Notes under the pieces: generated by a model
Told to the model about the DNA's origin: nothing
The model's database searches: none
The model's input: the letters and a program-made list of their open reading frames with translations, nothing else
Assembly (NCBI RefSeq): GCF_004005965.1
Contig: NZ_SACY01000002.1
Span: 1-64,000, forward strand
Direction: 5' to 3'
From: Sandaracinomonas limnophila
Lineage (GTDB): Bacteria; Bacteroidota; Bacteroidia; Cytophagales; Spirosomataceae
DNA: 64,000 nucleotides
Position numbers and translations under genes: made by a program
Part shown: positions 1 through 9,013 of the stretch, piece by piece
Position numbering within the stretch: the first letter of the stretch is position 1
Layout: every line of letters starts with the position of its first letter

Positions 1-208
1 AGAATTGAGGAATTGGAGAATTGAGGAATAGGAAAATTGAGGAATTGGAGAATTGAGGAATTGGAGAATTGAGGAATTGGGGAATTGAGGAATCGGAGAA
101 TTGAGGAATCGGAAAATTGAGGAATAGGAGAATTGAGGAATTGGAGAATTGAGGAATAGGAAAATTGAGGAATTGGAGAATTGAGGAATTGGAGAATTGA
201 GGAATTGG
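1..208. repeat. 16-bp tandem repeat array, 13 copies
   Basis: Thirteen consecutive 16-bp units of the form agaattgaggaattgg fill the left edge of the window, with substitutions only at a few positions (agg/tgg/cgg near the end, a or g at the start). Each unit is itself a near-duplicate of an 8-mer. The array may begin outside the window. It has no open reading frame of note and no spacer structure. Confidence 0.95.
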
Positions 209-393
209 GGACCTTCTATGCAAATTTGAATTTAAAACAATCCCTTAGGGATTGCACATCTATAGAATTAAAAATATTCCCAAGTATTTAGACCCCAGCG
301 GGGTCTTTTTTTTGTATTTAACAAATAAAAAAAATAGTGAAAGTCGAAACCCTCACTATTTTGAATTTTAAAACATATTTTCTAAAGCTCTAC
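209..393. other. Non-coding stretch between two repeat arrays
   Basis: No gene is seen. The stretch holds a near-perfect palindrome at about 238-255 (caatcccttagggattg) and a strong hairpin with a T-tract at 291-313, listed separately. The rest is AT-rich. Confidence 0.7.
291..313 (+). terminator. Intrinsic terminator, plus strand
   Basis: gacccc-agc-ggggtc forms a 6-bp GC-rich stem with a 3-nt loop followed by eight T residues. The T-tract lies on the plus-strand side, so it would stop a transcript entering from the left of the window, facing the minus-strand infB operon. Confidence 0.75.
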
Positions 394-465
394 AGTTCTT
401 CAGTTCTACAGTTCTACAGTTCTTCAGTTCTACAGTTCTACAGTTCTACAGTTCTTAAGTTCTAT
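394..465. repeat. 8-bp tandem repeat array overlapping the infB stop
   Basis: Nine units of agttctac or agttcttc run without interruption from 394 to 465. The infB stop codon (cta on the plus strand, 462-464) lies in the last unit, so the array directly abuts the coding sequence. Confidence 0.92.
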
Positions 466-3218
466 TTCAGCGTTCTCTTCACTTCCTTCATTTCGTAACA
501 CTCAATCGTATCACCTACTTGAAGGTCATTGAATCCTTTGATAGAAAGTCCGCATTCGTAACCGAATTTAACTTCTTGAACATCGTCTTTGAAACGCTTA
601 AGTGCTGAGATTTCACCCTCGTGAACAACCACGAAATCGCGAATTACACGTATTTTATGGGCACGTTTCACGGTACCATCTAAAACGTAACATCCTGCAA
701 CTGTACCAACTTTTGAAATCTTGAATACATCACGAACCTCAATATTCGCAGTTACTGCTTCTTCAAACGAAGGAGCTAATAAACCTTCCATTGCGGCTTT
801 GATATCATCAATCGCCTGGTAAATTACCGAATACGTTCTAATTTCAATTTGTTCAGTTTCTGCCAAACGACGAGCATTTACAGAAGGACGAACTTGGAAT
901 GCAATAATTACCGCATCAGATGTTATGGCTAATGAAACGTCAGATTCAGATACCTGCCCTACCCCTTTATGAAGAATTCTAACTTGAACTTCGTCAGTTG
1001 ATAATTTCAATAAGGAATCGGAAAGCGCCTCCACGGAACCATCCACGTCACCTTTGATAATAACATTTAATTCATGGAAAGTACCAATTGCCTTACGACG
1101 ACCGATTTCTTCCAAGGTAATGTGTTTACGCGTACGTAAAGATTGTTCACGCAAGATTTGCTCACGCTTATTTGCAATTTCTTTTGCCTCGCGCTCATTT
1201 TCCAAACAGATTAATTTATCACCTGCTTGAGGAGCACCGTTCAAACCCAAAACCTGAACAGGAGTACTTGGACCTGCCTTGGTTACTTTGTTACCTAAAT
1301 GATCAAACATTGCCTTCACACGACCATAATTGTCGCCAGCCAACATCATATCACCTATTTTCAATGTACCCGCTTGCACCAATAAAGTAGTTACATAACC
1401 ACGTCCTTTATCCAATTCAGCTTCAATCACAGAACCTGTTGCACGTTTGTTTGGATTTGCTTTCAAATCCAACATTTCTGCTTCAAGTAAAACTTTTTCT
1501 AACAAGTCATTAACACCTAAACCAGATTTAGATGAAATTTCTTGTGACTGGTATTTTCCACCCCAATCCTCTACCAACATATTCATTCCAGCAAGTTCTT
1601 CACGAACCTTATCTGCATTAGCACCAGGCTTATCAATTTTAGAGAATGCAAATATGATTGGAACATTAGCTACCATTGCGTGATTGATTGCCTCTTTAGT
1701 TTGTGGCATCACAGAGTCGTCTGCTGCAATCACAATGATAACAACGTCTGTCACTTTTGCACCACGAGCACGCATGGCGGTAAATGCCTCGTGACCAGGA
1801 GTATCTAAAAACGTAACTTTCTTTCCAGAATCTGTCTGAACCGAATAAGCTCCAATGTGCTGAGTAATACCACCGGCCTCTCCAGCAGCAACTTTTGAAC
1901 GACGGATATAATCCAACAAGGAAGTTTTACCGTGGTCAACGTGACCCATGATAGTCACAATTGGTGCTCTTGGTAATAAATCTGCCTCGTTATCTTCTTC
2001 TTCTAATTCAGAAGCTTCAATTTCTTCTTCTGCAGAAACAAAACTCACTTCATAACCGAATTCATCAGCAATGATGGTGATAGCTTCTGCATCCAAACGT
2101 TGGTTGATTGAAACGAACATTCCCAAACTCATACAAGTAGAAATAACTTCGTTTACAGAAACATTCATCAATGAAGCCAAATCTGAGGCTGAAATAAATT
2201 CAGTTACTTTTAAGATTTTAGACTCCTCATCTTGTGCCATTTGACGCAATTCTTCTTGCTCAGCACGTTGTTGACGTTTCTCTCTACGTTTGTCGGCACC
2301 AAAATTTTGCTTGGCACTTGTATTTTGCAAACGAGCCATTGTGGCTCTAATTTGCTCTTGAATATCTTTGTCAGATAATTCCTCTTTAGGGGCAACCTTC
2401 TGATTTGAATTTTGGTTTTGTCCTCCTTTTTTGAAGTCCTTACCACCTTTTTGGAACTTATCATTGCCACCTCCCTGACCTTGTGGTCTTGGATCTTGGT
2501 TGGCAGGACGAGGTTTCTCATCCTTGATTATTCTCTTTCTCTTTTGTTTGCGATCGCCTCCGCGTTCTGCTTGGGTAGGCAATTCAATTTTACCTAAAAC
2601 GGTTAATCCTTTTAAAGTTTCACCTTTAGCCTCAATCAATTCAACCTCCTCCTCTTTGATGGGTTCAGCAGGAGCCGCCACCTCAACTTTTTCTTCCTTT
2701 ACAGGTTCCACCGCTTTAACCTCTTCAACTACTTTTTCAAGTGGCTTTTCAGGTTCAGCTTTCTTAGGCTCTTCTTTTTTACGAACAGGATTACCTTTGC
2801 TATCCAATTCTATTTTCCCTAAAATCTTTAATCCTGGAGCATCTTTAGCTTCTTCCTTCTCCTCAATTGGAGCTACAGGTTCTTTTTCAACTTGCACTTC
2901 CTCCTTCACAACCGTTTTAGGAACCTCTACCACTACGGGCTCTGGTGCCTTTTCAATGATCGGTTCTACAACCTTTTCAACCGGTTTTTCTTCAGGAACT
3001 TCAACTTCAGGAGCTTTTTTAGGAGCCTCAGAAGCATCTAAGATTTGGTGTGCGCCGTACTCATTGGCCAACAAACTCAGTTGTTCAAAATTTAATTTAG
3101 CATTCGGATTGTTATCGACCTTATGCCCTTTAGCAGAAAGAAATTGTAGAATCGTAGACGTTCCTACATTAATTTGCTTTGCTACAAGGCTCAATCGCAT
3201 TGTTTTTTCTTCTGCCAT
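462..3218 (-). CDS. infB: Translation initiation factor IF-2
   Basis: GTPase that brings initiator tRNA to the 30S subunit. The 918-residue length and layout fit the family: a short IF2 N-terminal motif at about residues 9-40, a long Glu/Lys/Pro/Val-rich linker to about 330, a second IF2_N segment near 345-390, then the G domain. G1 is GHVDHGKTS near residue 425 and G3 is DTPGHE near 470; domains II-IV follow. The G4 motif, normally NKxD, reads SKID near residue 526. It is last in the rimP-nusA-infB operon, 26 bp after nusA. The stop codon sits in an octamer repeat array. Confidence 0.98.
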   Translation of the reverse strand: MAEEKTMRLSLVAKQINVGTSTILQFLSAKGHKVDNNPNAKLNFEQLSLLANEYGAHQILDASEAPKKAPEVEVPEEKPVEKVVEPIIEKAPEPVVVEVPKTVVKEEVQVEKEPVAPIEEKEEAKDAPGLKILGKIELDSKGNPVRKKEEPKKAEPEKPLEKVVEEVKAVEPVKEEKVEVAAPAEPIKEEEVELIEAKGETLKGLTVLGKIELPTQAERGGDRKQKRKRIIKDEKPRPANQDPRPQGQGGGNDKFQKGGKDFKKGGQNQNSNQKVAPKEELSDKDIQEQIRATMARLQNTSAKQNFGADKRREKRQQRAEQEELRQMAQDEESKILKVTEFISASDLASLMNVSVNEVISTCMSLGMFVSINQRLDAEAITIIADEFGYEVSFVSAEEEIEASELEEEDNEADLLPRAPIVTIMGHVDHGKTSLLDYIRRSKVAAGEAGGITQHIGAYSVQTDSGKKVTFLDTPGHEAFTAMRARGAKVTDVVIIVIAADDSVMPQTKEAINHAMVANVPIIFAFSKIDKPGANADKVREELAGMNMLVEDWGGKYQSQEISSKSGLGVNDLLEKVLLEAEMLDLKANPNKRATGSVIEAELDKGRGYVTTLLVQAGTLKIGDMMLAGDNYGRVKAMFDHLGNKVTKAGPSTPVQVLGLNGAPQAGDKLICLENEREAKEIANKREQILREQSLRTRKHITLEEIGRRKAIGTFHELNVIIKGDVDGSVEALSDSLLKLSTDEVQVRILHKGVGQVSESDVSLAITSDAVIIAFQVRPSVNARRLAETEQIEIRTYSVIYQAIDDIKAAMEGLLAPSFEEAVTANIEVRDVFKISKVGTVAGCYVLDGTVKRAHKIRVIRDFVVVHEGEISALKRFKDDVQEVKFGYECGLSIKGFNDLQVGDTIECYEMKEVKRTLK

Positions 3219-3244
3219 ATATTTTTATAATTTCAATTTAATTT

Positions 3245-4492
3245 TTATTCAAACTCCGCTCTTAAAATACCTAAGATTTCCTCTATGGTTTCTTCTTCTA
3301 ATTCAGTTCTACGCTCCAATTCTTCCTTGGAAAGGGCTAAAACTTGTTTTGCAGTATCTAAACCAATTTTGTGCAATTCATCCAAAATCCACTCATCAAT
3401 ATCATCTGCAAATTCTCTCAATTCTACATCCTCGTCATCCATCTCATCTTTTGGTACATCTCTGAATACATCAATCTCGTATCCAACCAATTTACCTGCC
3501 AATTTAATGTTTTGACCACCTCTACCAATAGCCATTGAAACTTGATCTGAGTTTAAGTATACCGCAATTCTCTTACGCTCTTTATCAATTTTCATAGAGT
3601 TTAATTTCGCAGGACTCAAAGTTCTTGTTACCAATAACTCCAAATTATCTGTGAAATTAATTACGTCAATATTTTCATTTTGTAACTCACGAACAATTCC
3701 ATGAATACGAGAACCTTTCATACCCACACATGCTCCAACTGGGTCAATTCTATCGTCATAAGATTCCACGGCAACCTTTGCTCTTTCACCTGGCTCACGA
3801 ACAATTTTACGAATTGTAATAGTTCCATCGTAAATTTCAGGAATCTCTTGCTCAAACAATCGCTCTAAAAATACAGGCGAAGTTCTTGACATGATGATTT
3901 TCGGCGTTCCATTCACCATTTCAACTTTGTGAATAACAGAACGAATTGTATCTCCTTTTTTGTAACGATCTTTAGAAATCATTTCTGATTTTGGCAAAAT
4001 CAATTCATTATCATCTGCATCAATCAAAATTAACTCTCGACCTAAAGTTTGATAAACCTCTGCAGTCACCAAATCTCCTACTAAATCTTTATACTTGTCG
4101 AACAAACTCTCTTTCTCCAAATCTTTGATTTTTTGAATCAAAGTCTGGCGAGCCGTTTGTACCACTCTGCGACCAAAGTCTTCTAGTTTAATTAACTCTG
4201 CAACTTCTTCTCCGATTTCAAAATCCGGCTCAATTTCCTTTGCTTCAGCCAATGGAATTTTATCAAAATCCCAAATATCTTCTGAATTATCATCTACAAT
4301 CTCACGTGTACGCCACATTTCCAAATCACCACTTTCCGGATTGATAATTACACTAAAATTCTCATCAGAACCATACTTCTTGCGAATCATTGTTCTAAAT
4401 ACTTCCTCCAAAACCGAAATCATCGTTGGTTTGTCGATGTTCTTTTCTTTGGCAAAATCTGCAAAAGAGGAAATCAATTCTGCACTATTCAT
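3245..4492 (-). CDS. nusA: Transcription termination/antitermination factor NusA
   Basis: RNA-polymerase-binding factor that modulates pausing, termination and antitermination. The 415-residue protein has the NusA N-terminal domain (about 1-130), an S1 domain (about 135-200), and two KH domains; GACVGMKGSRIHGIVREL is the first KH signature and AIGRGGQNIKLAGKL the second. A short acidic tail with one helix-hairpin-helix-like segment ends the protein, as in other Bacteroidota, in place of the two acidic repeats of E. coli NusA. It lies between rimP (11 bp gap) and infB in the conserved operon. Confidence 0.98.
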   Translation of the reverse strand: MNSAELISSFADFAKEKNIDKPTMISVLEEVFRTMIRKKYGSDENFSVIINPESGDLEMWRTREIVDDNSEDIWDFDKIPLAEAKEIEPDFEIGEEVAELIKLEDFGRRVVQTARQTLIQKIKDLEKESLFDKYKDLVGDLVTAEVYQTLGRELILIDADDNELILPKSEMISKDRYKKGDTIRSVIHKVEMVNGTPKIIMSRTSPVFLERLFEQEIPEIYDGTITIRKIVREPGERAKVAVESYDDRIDPVGACVGMKGSRIHGIVRELQNENIDVINFTDNLELLVTRTLSPAKLNSMKIDKERKRIAVYLNSDQVSMAIGRGGQNIKLAGKLVGYEIDVFRDVPKDEMDDEDVELREFADDIDEWILDELHKIGLDTAKQVLALSKEELERRTELEEETIEEILGILRAEFE

Positions 4493-4503
4493 TGCATCTA
4501 TTT

Positions 4504-4977
4504 TTAAAATGAAACTTGAACTTTTACTTTATCTATTTCAAGCATCGGAATCTTAACCGTTTCCTTTGCTTGTATTACTCTATGCTTAACCGTTTTTTCA
4601 GGCAATATTTCCACCTCATTATCCTTAAAGCCCTTCAACTCACCTTCCAAACTCTCCAATTTCTTTCTCCAAACCTTAACTTTTCTACCCAAATTCTTCT
4701 CAAATTGCCAATCGTATTTCAATGGCGCATCAACTCCAGGAGAAGAAACCTCCAAATTGTATGCCCCTTCAATCCATGACTCTTCTTCCATTACAAATGA
4801 CAACTTACGACTCAAAAGCGCACATTCATCAATTGTAACACCTTCTTTTGTATCGATCAAAATGGTCACTTGGTTTCTCTTTAATCCAGGACTCACCTGA
4901 ATATCCACCAAAAACAAAGGCCCTTCCCCTACATAATTCAATACCCAACCTTTAATTCTTTCAGACAAATCAGCCAT
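4504..4977 (-). CDS. rimP: Ribosome maturation factor RimP
   Basis: Small 30S assembly factor. The 157-residue product starts at MADLSERIKGW; an in-frame upstream extension of seven residues is possible but the family start and length favour 4977. Typical RimP signatures are ALLSRKLSFVMEE and LEVSSPGVDAPLK in the N-terminal domain, followed by the SH3-like C-terminal domain with KFKDNEVEI-type strands. It is first in the operon with nusA and infB. A hairpin with a T-tract lies directly upstream in the leader. Confidence 0.95.
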   Translation of the reverse strand: MADLSERIKGWVLNYVGEGPLFLVDIQVSPGLKRNQVTILIDTKEGVTIDECALLSRKLSFVMEEESWIEGAYNLEVSSPGVDAPLKYDWQFEKNLGRKVKVWRKKLESLEGELKGFKDNEVEILPEKTVKHRVIQAKETVKIPMLEIDKVKVQVSF

Positions 4978-5000
4978 TTTATTCAATTTTAAAAACAAAA

Positions 5001-5021
5001 AGAGGGATTCAAAACCCCTCT
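5001..5021 (-). terminator. Terminator-like hairpin in the rimP-nusA-infB leader
   Basis: On the minus strand gaggggttttgaatccctc forms a stem followed by tttttgttttt (complement of 4991-5001), about 14-25 nt before the rimP start. No minus-strand gene precedes it (fabI is divergent), so it probably sits in the operon leader and could act as an attenuator. Confidence 0.6.
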
Positions 5022-5038
5022 TCTTGCTATAAATCTCT

Positions 5039-5068
5039 GCAATTTACCATTATTTTTTCGAATTTCAA
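5039..5068 (-). promoter_or_regulatory. Candidate promoter of the rimP operon
   Basis: On the minus strand a TTG (5066-5068) is separated by 19 nt from TAAATTGC (5039-5046), close to the Bacteroidota -33 TTG / -7 TAnnTTTG pattern. Transcription would begin a few bases before the leader hairpin. Sequence match only. Confidence 0.4.
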
Positions 5069-5177
5069 TGAAAAAACATATTATTTCCTCCCAATTACAA
5101 GATAATTCCCGTTTTCTGACAAAAATTTTGTTACTTTGGAACAATTTAAAATTTTAACCTTCAGCTATTCATTCATT

Positions 5178-5999
5178 ATGGCTTATCAATTACTTAAAGG
5201 AAAAAAAGGAATTATTTCAGGAGCATTAGACGAAAATTCTATCGCTTGGAAAATTGCACAACGTGCTCATGAAGAAGGAGCAACTTTCACTTTAACAAAC
5301 GCGCCTATCGCTATGCGTATGGGCGAAATAAATAAATTAGCTGAAGCTTGTGGTGCAAAAATCATTGGTGCTGACGCTACTTCTATCGAAGATTTAGAAA
5401 ACTTATACGACGAATCGATGGAATTCCTAGGAGGCCCAGTAGATTTCGTACTTCACTCCATCGGAATGAGTACTAACATTCGTAAAGGTCGTGAATATGG
5501 CGATTTAAACTACGATTGGTTCATGAAATCATTGGATGTTTCCGCGCTTTCATTCCATAAAATGATGCAAGTAGCTCAGAAAAAAGATGCTATTGCACAA
5601 GGTGGATCAGTTGTTGCTTTATCTTATATTGCAGCACAACGCTCATTCCCAGATTATACAGACATGGCTCAAGCAAAAGCAATGCTTGAATCTATCGCTC
5701 GTTCGTATGGATATCACTACGGAAAAGCTAAAGGTGTTCGTGTAAATACGGTTTCTCAATCGCCTACTAAAACAACCGCAGGTACAGGTATTAGTGGTTT
5801 CAATGCATTTTATGAATATGCTAATTCAATGTCGCCACTTGGCAATGCTACAGCAGACGACTGCGCAGACTATGTAATTTCATTATTCTCAGATTTGACA
5901 AGAAAGGTAACTATGCAGAATTTATTCCACGATGGAGGCTTCTCTTCTGTGGGTATCTCTGCTGATATTGTTGAATTGATGGAATCTAAAAACGCCTAA
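5178..5999 (+). CDS. fabI: Enoyl-[acyl-carrier-protein] reductase (NADH)
   Basis: Last reductive step of the fatty-acid elongation cycle, in the cytoplasm. The 273-residue product starts at MAYQLLKGKKGIISG (5178), the normal FabI start; the open frame extends 14 codons further up from a poor start. It is an SDR-fold enzyme of the FabI subgroup: GALDENSIAWKIA is the nucleotide-binding loop, FVLHSIGMS follows, and SYIAAQRSFPDYTDMAQAK holds the Tyr-x6-Lys catalytic pair (the second of the FabI pair, with SYxxxxxxxPxY spacing). It is divergent from rimP and 15 bp before a DUF4833-like gene. Confidence 0.96.
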   Translation: MAYQLLKGKKGIISGALDENSIAWKIAQRAHEEGATFTLTNAPIAMRMGEINKLAEACGAKIIGADATSIEDLENLYDESMEFLGGPVDFVLHSIGMSTNIRKGREYGDLNYDWFMKSLDVSALSFHKMMQVAQKKDAIAQGGSVVALSYIAAQRSFPDYTDMAQAKAMLESIARSYGYHYGKAKGVRVNTVSQSPTKTTAGTGISGFNAFYEYANSMSPLGNATADDCADYVISLFSDLTRKVTMQNLFHDGGFSSVGISADIVELMESKNA

Positions 6000-6014
6000 T
6001 AGTTTTTGATTTCT

Positions 6015-6548
6015 ATGTCTCGGTCTTTATTGTTTATTTTTTGCCTCACCATTTCAAATTTTATTTTTGGCATAACTAACAATGGAGACCGATTTCCATT
6101 TCCACCAGATTCACCCAACAGACTCTTTTTTATCCAAAGGTCCAACAACGCAAATTGCGTAGTTTATGATGCAAATTTGACTGGTAAACTTCTAAAAGGA
6201 AAAGACCCTGTCCATACGTATTGGATTAGATTTGCCGACAAAGGAGAAAAAGAGGAGCTGACCACCATCCAAAGAACTTTAGCCTACGGACTTTACACCA
6301 ACAAAATCAACACCAACGAAGACGCCTACGAAGGCTACTTTTTAGCCTATCGCAAGCGAAAATTCATTGTCAAAACTACTCCAGATGGACCAGTAGCGCT
6401 TTTTCCCATCAACGGAAAAATGCAAATCCTTAAACGCGTATTCGTTAGTGTTGACGAATCTGGCTTTATGCCATCTGTAAACTACATTGATCTATTTGGT
6501 AAAGATGTGGTTACTGGGAAAGACATTTTTGAGAGGTTTAAACCGTAG
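6015..6548 (+). CDS. Exported DUF4833-like protein
   Basis: The 177-residue product starts with a signal peptide (MSRSLLFIFCLTISNFIFG) followed by a compact domain: FPFPPDSPNRLFFIQRS, then DPVHTYWIRFADKG near residue 65 and FERFKP at the end. The sequence looks like the DUF4833 family, which has no known function; this is family recognition by eye. I chose ATG 6015 over the TTG nine bases upstream. It lies 15 bp after fabI and probably shares its transcript. A repeat-built hairpin directly follows the stop. Confidence 0.75.
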   Translation: MSRSLLFIFCLTISNFIFGITNNGDRFPFPPDSPNRLFFIQRSNNANCVVYDANLTGKLLKGKDPVHTYWIRFADKGEKEELTTIQRTLAYGLYTNKINTNEDAYEGYFLAYRKRKFIVKTTPDGPVALFPINGKMQILKRVFVSVDESGFMPSVNYIDLFGKDVVTGKDIFERFKP

Positions 6549-6670
6549 ACAAGTAAGCAAGTGAGCAGAGTGAGCTAGTTATGAAAAAAAAAGTATACAT
6601 ATACTTGCTCACTCTGCTCACTTGCTCACTCTGCTCACTTGCTCAATGGCTCACTGGCTCACTGGCTCAC
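6549..6670. repeat. Inverted array of gctcact-type units between convergent genes
   Basis: The left arm (6549-6579, aagtgagcagagtgagct type) is the reverse complement of the right arm (6604-6670, gctcactctgctcacttg type) around an A-rich loop. Units are 7-9 bp. The right arm contains the stop and last codons of the BtuB-like gene. The fold would make a long stem able to end transcripts from both sides. Confidence 0.88.
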
Positions 6671-8605
6671 CACAACTCCCACTTGCCCCATCACCGGAAC
6701 CCCACTATACCCATACAATTCAGTAATTTTTTGGTTCAGTACGTTTTTAAACAATAAATTTATTCGTGCTTTTGGATGAACCTGATAAGAAAAAGACACA
6801 TCCATCCAATGATAAGAATTTAAATCCTTTTGAACAGTAGTAAATGTTGCATCATCGTAAACCAAATCAATGCGCTTATCTACAAATTGGTAGGTCAAAT
6901 TCGTACTTATTTTTTGGAAAAGCGGAACATTTGCTTGAATAGTCAACTGATTGGTTGGTCTTCTAACTAAAAAGTCTTTTTTGTTCCATACGCCATTTTC
7001 CTTTAGTTCCGTAGAACCTACTAAATAGGTATAATTTCCTGAAAATTTCACTGATTTTATCTTTGTTGATGCCTCAATTTCCAATCCCGAACTTTTTTGT
7101 GCAGCAATATTATAGTATTGTCCATAGGGTGCTTCGTTTTTCGATTGAAATCCAATACCATCCTTTAATTCTTGATTAAACCATACGGCGCGGAAAAAAT
7201 CAGTGCCTTTTTTGAACTGAACTCCTAGTTCAGTTGTTTTACTTTTTTCGGGCAATAAATTCTCATTGCCATAGGCCGAAAACAATTGATATAAGGATGG
7301 CACCTTGAATCCGGCATTCAAATTTCCAAACAGCTTCCAATTGGTATTCAGTTTTAGATAAGGATTGATTGAATACGTTGAAAAGGTCCCAAAGGTAGAT
7401 TGCTTGTTAATTCTTCCTCCAATTTCAATTCCAAACTTTGCCCATTCCTTTTGCAAGGTCAAATAAGTAGCCCAAATAGATTGCTTAGCTAATTCAGGTT
7501 TTATTTCAGGAGAAGAAAATCCATACCCAAATCCATAATAGAAATCAGATTGTGCTGTATGCTGCCATCTATATTCGGTTCCATAAACTAATTGAAAAAG
7601 ATCCCTAATTTTAGATTTTGCATACATTTCAAGGCCTTGACTCAAACCAGAATATTCTGCAAAGTAATAGCTATTGTAAGCATTTATAGGCACATAAGTG
7701 GAATCATCCTGAAATCTTCTTTTTGAAAAATCGCTAAAAAATCTAAGATAATAATCGCTCAACTTACCTACATATTTCAATTGTCCATTTACTGAAACAG
7801 CATGCGCCTTGCTGGTATAATCTAAATCGTCCGTAAAGGGTCCTGCATCTAAATTACCGGTATATTGTGACCAATTAACCTGTGTATTAAATTCCAAACG
7901 ATTTGTTAGGAAGGAGGTCCATGCAAACCTAAATTGTTCCCGTTGAAAGCCATCTGCCTCTCCATTGGCAACATCGGCTGCTGAAAACCCATTTGCCTTG
8001 AGGAGAGAACCCGACAAAGCCACAACATTAGATTTCCATTTATTTTGAATAGAAAAACTGGGTGAAAAATATCCCAAATTTCCTGCAGAAATTGAGGCAT
8101 AGGCTTCCAATTTTTTGTTAGAATTTTTATGTGTTACAATATTTATCACTCCGGCCATAGCATCTGAGCCATATAAAGTAGATTGCCCCCCTTTCAGCAC
8201 TTCAATTCGACTTACCTGACTTAAATCCAACAAATTCCAATCAAACACCTGAGAAATATGTGAAGGATCATTTAAAGGAAAACCATCTACTAAAATTAAT
8301 ACTTGACCAGTATTTGAGCCACGCATATACAATTCTTGATTTGCCCCCCAGGCACTTCTTGCACCCACACTTTGCAAACCTGCTTGGGCTTGCAGTAACT
8401 CTACAATACTTTTTCCCTGCGCCTGTGCAATTTGGGCAGAATCGATGATGGATACGACCTTTCCTGTACGCGACAACTTTTCCTGAAATTTGGGAGCAGA
8501 AATAAATACTTCCGACAATTCAACAGATTTTTGCGCATAATTTAGAAAAAAGGAAAAACTGAAAAAGACTGTAAAAAAACAGCTTTTTGAAAAAAAATAA
8601 TTCAT
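6659..8605 (-). CDS. btuB: TonB-dependent receptor, BtuB-like (vitamin B12 uptake)
   Basis: Outer-membrane channel for TonB-driven import, most likely of cobalamin or a corrinoid, because a cobalamin riboswitch lies directly upstream. The protein has a signal peptide (starting MNYFFSKS; a start six codons earlier is also open), a plug domain with VVSIIDSAQIAQAQGKSIV and the GGQSTLYGSDAMAGVINIVT signature near residue 140, then a 22-stranded-type barrel region ending GQVGVVVSQ. Length of about 648 residues fits BtuB. Final residues SQ and the stop come from the adjoining repeat array. Substrate assignment rests on the riboswitch. Confidence 0.9.
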   Translation of the reverse strand: MNYFFSKSCFFTVFFSFSFFLNYAQKSVELSEVFISAPKFQEKLSRTGKVVSIIDSAQIAQAQGKSIVELLQAQAGLQSVGARSAWGANQELYMRGSNTGQVLILVDGFPLNDPSHISQVFDWNLLDLSQVSRIEVLKGGQSTLYGSDAMAGVINIVTHKNSNKKLEAYASISAGNLGYFSPSFSIQNKWKSNVVALSGSLLKANGFSAADVANGEADGFQREQFRFAWTSFLTNRLEFNTQVNWSQYTGNLDAGPFTDDLDYTSKAHAVSVNGQLKYVGKLSDYYLRFFSDFSKRRFQDDSTYVPINAYNSYYFAEYSGLSQGLEMYAKSKIRDLFQLVYGTEYRWQHTAQSDFYYGFGYGFSSPEIKPELAKQSIWATYLTLQKEWAKFGIEIGGRINKQSTFGTFSTYSINPYLKLNTNWKLFGNLNAGFKVPSLYQLFSAYGNENLLPEKSKTTELGVQFKKGTDFFRAVWFNQELKDGIGFQSKNEAPYGQYYNIAAQKSSGLEIEASTKIKSVKFSGNYTYLVGSTELKENGVWNKKDFLVRRPTNQLTIQANVPLFQKISTNLTYQFVDKRIDLVYDDATFTTVQKDLNSYHWMDVSFSYQVHPKARINLLFKNVLNQKITELYGYSGVPVMGQVGVVVSQ

Positions 8606-8689
8606 AAAACGGCCTTGCGGCATAAAAAATAAAAAATACTCGAACGCTCAATCCGAACTCATCCTCCGTGAATTTTGACCAAGAATTGA

Positions 8690-8858
8690 TTTGGGCAGGT
8701 TTCCTGACTCATTTTCCTTCCTTTTCGTCTTCCCAGCTTTTGCCAGTGACATTAATGAAAAGTATTTTAAAAACTTACAGTTGCGGGGACAGTCTTGGCA
8801 TCTCACCAAATTCCCTATTAAGTTAACAGCTTTGAAAACTGCAAACACCGAAATCTTC
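8690..8858 (-). ncRNA. Cobalamin riboswitch
   Basis: On the minus strand this region holds the conserved core: TAATAGGGAA, then GGTGAGATGCCAAGACTGTC, CCCGCAACTGTAA, GTCACTGGCAAAAGCTGGGAAG, and the B12 box GAGTCAGGAAACCTGCC (complement of 8694-8710). These occur in the canonical order and spacing. It lies about 85 nt upstream of the BtuB-like gene and should turn expression down when adenosylcobalamin is plentiful. Whether it acts on transcription or translation is not clear; a small GCC-GCAA-GGC hairpin lies at the start codon. Confidence 0.95.
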
Positions 8859-9013
8859 TGCAAAATTATGAATTATGAGTTATGAATTATGAATTAAGGG
8901 GAAATTATTGTTAATTGTTAATTGTTAATTGTTAATTGTTAATTGTTAATTACAATTTTGAAATTCATAATTCATAACTCATAATTCATAACTCATAACT
9001 CATAATTCAAACC
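8859..9013. repeat. Composite repeat region between btuB riboswitch and tag
   Basis: Three arrays are nested here: atgaattatgagtt-type units (8864-8896), six copies of ttgttaa (8908-8951), and cataattcataactcat-type units (8962-9009) that are the reverse complement of the first. The two outer arrays can pair around the central one. The region separates divergent genes, so both promoters must lie in or near it. Confidence 0.88.

Noticed and set aside
1-208. Possible CRISPR array
   Set aside because: Units are contiguous without spacers; no cas genes are present. The same applies to the other arrays.
2500-3465. A 321-codon plus-strand frame rich in Ser/Thr/Phe opposite infB and nusA
   Set aside because: It is the complement of the Glu/Lys/Pro-rich IF-2 linker, has no recognisable domain, and infB is certain.
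8648-8863. A 71-codon minus-strand frame before btuB
   Set aside because: It coincides with the cobalamin riboswitch; codons follow the RNA structure.
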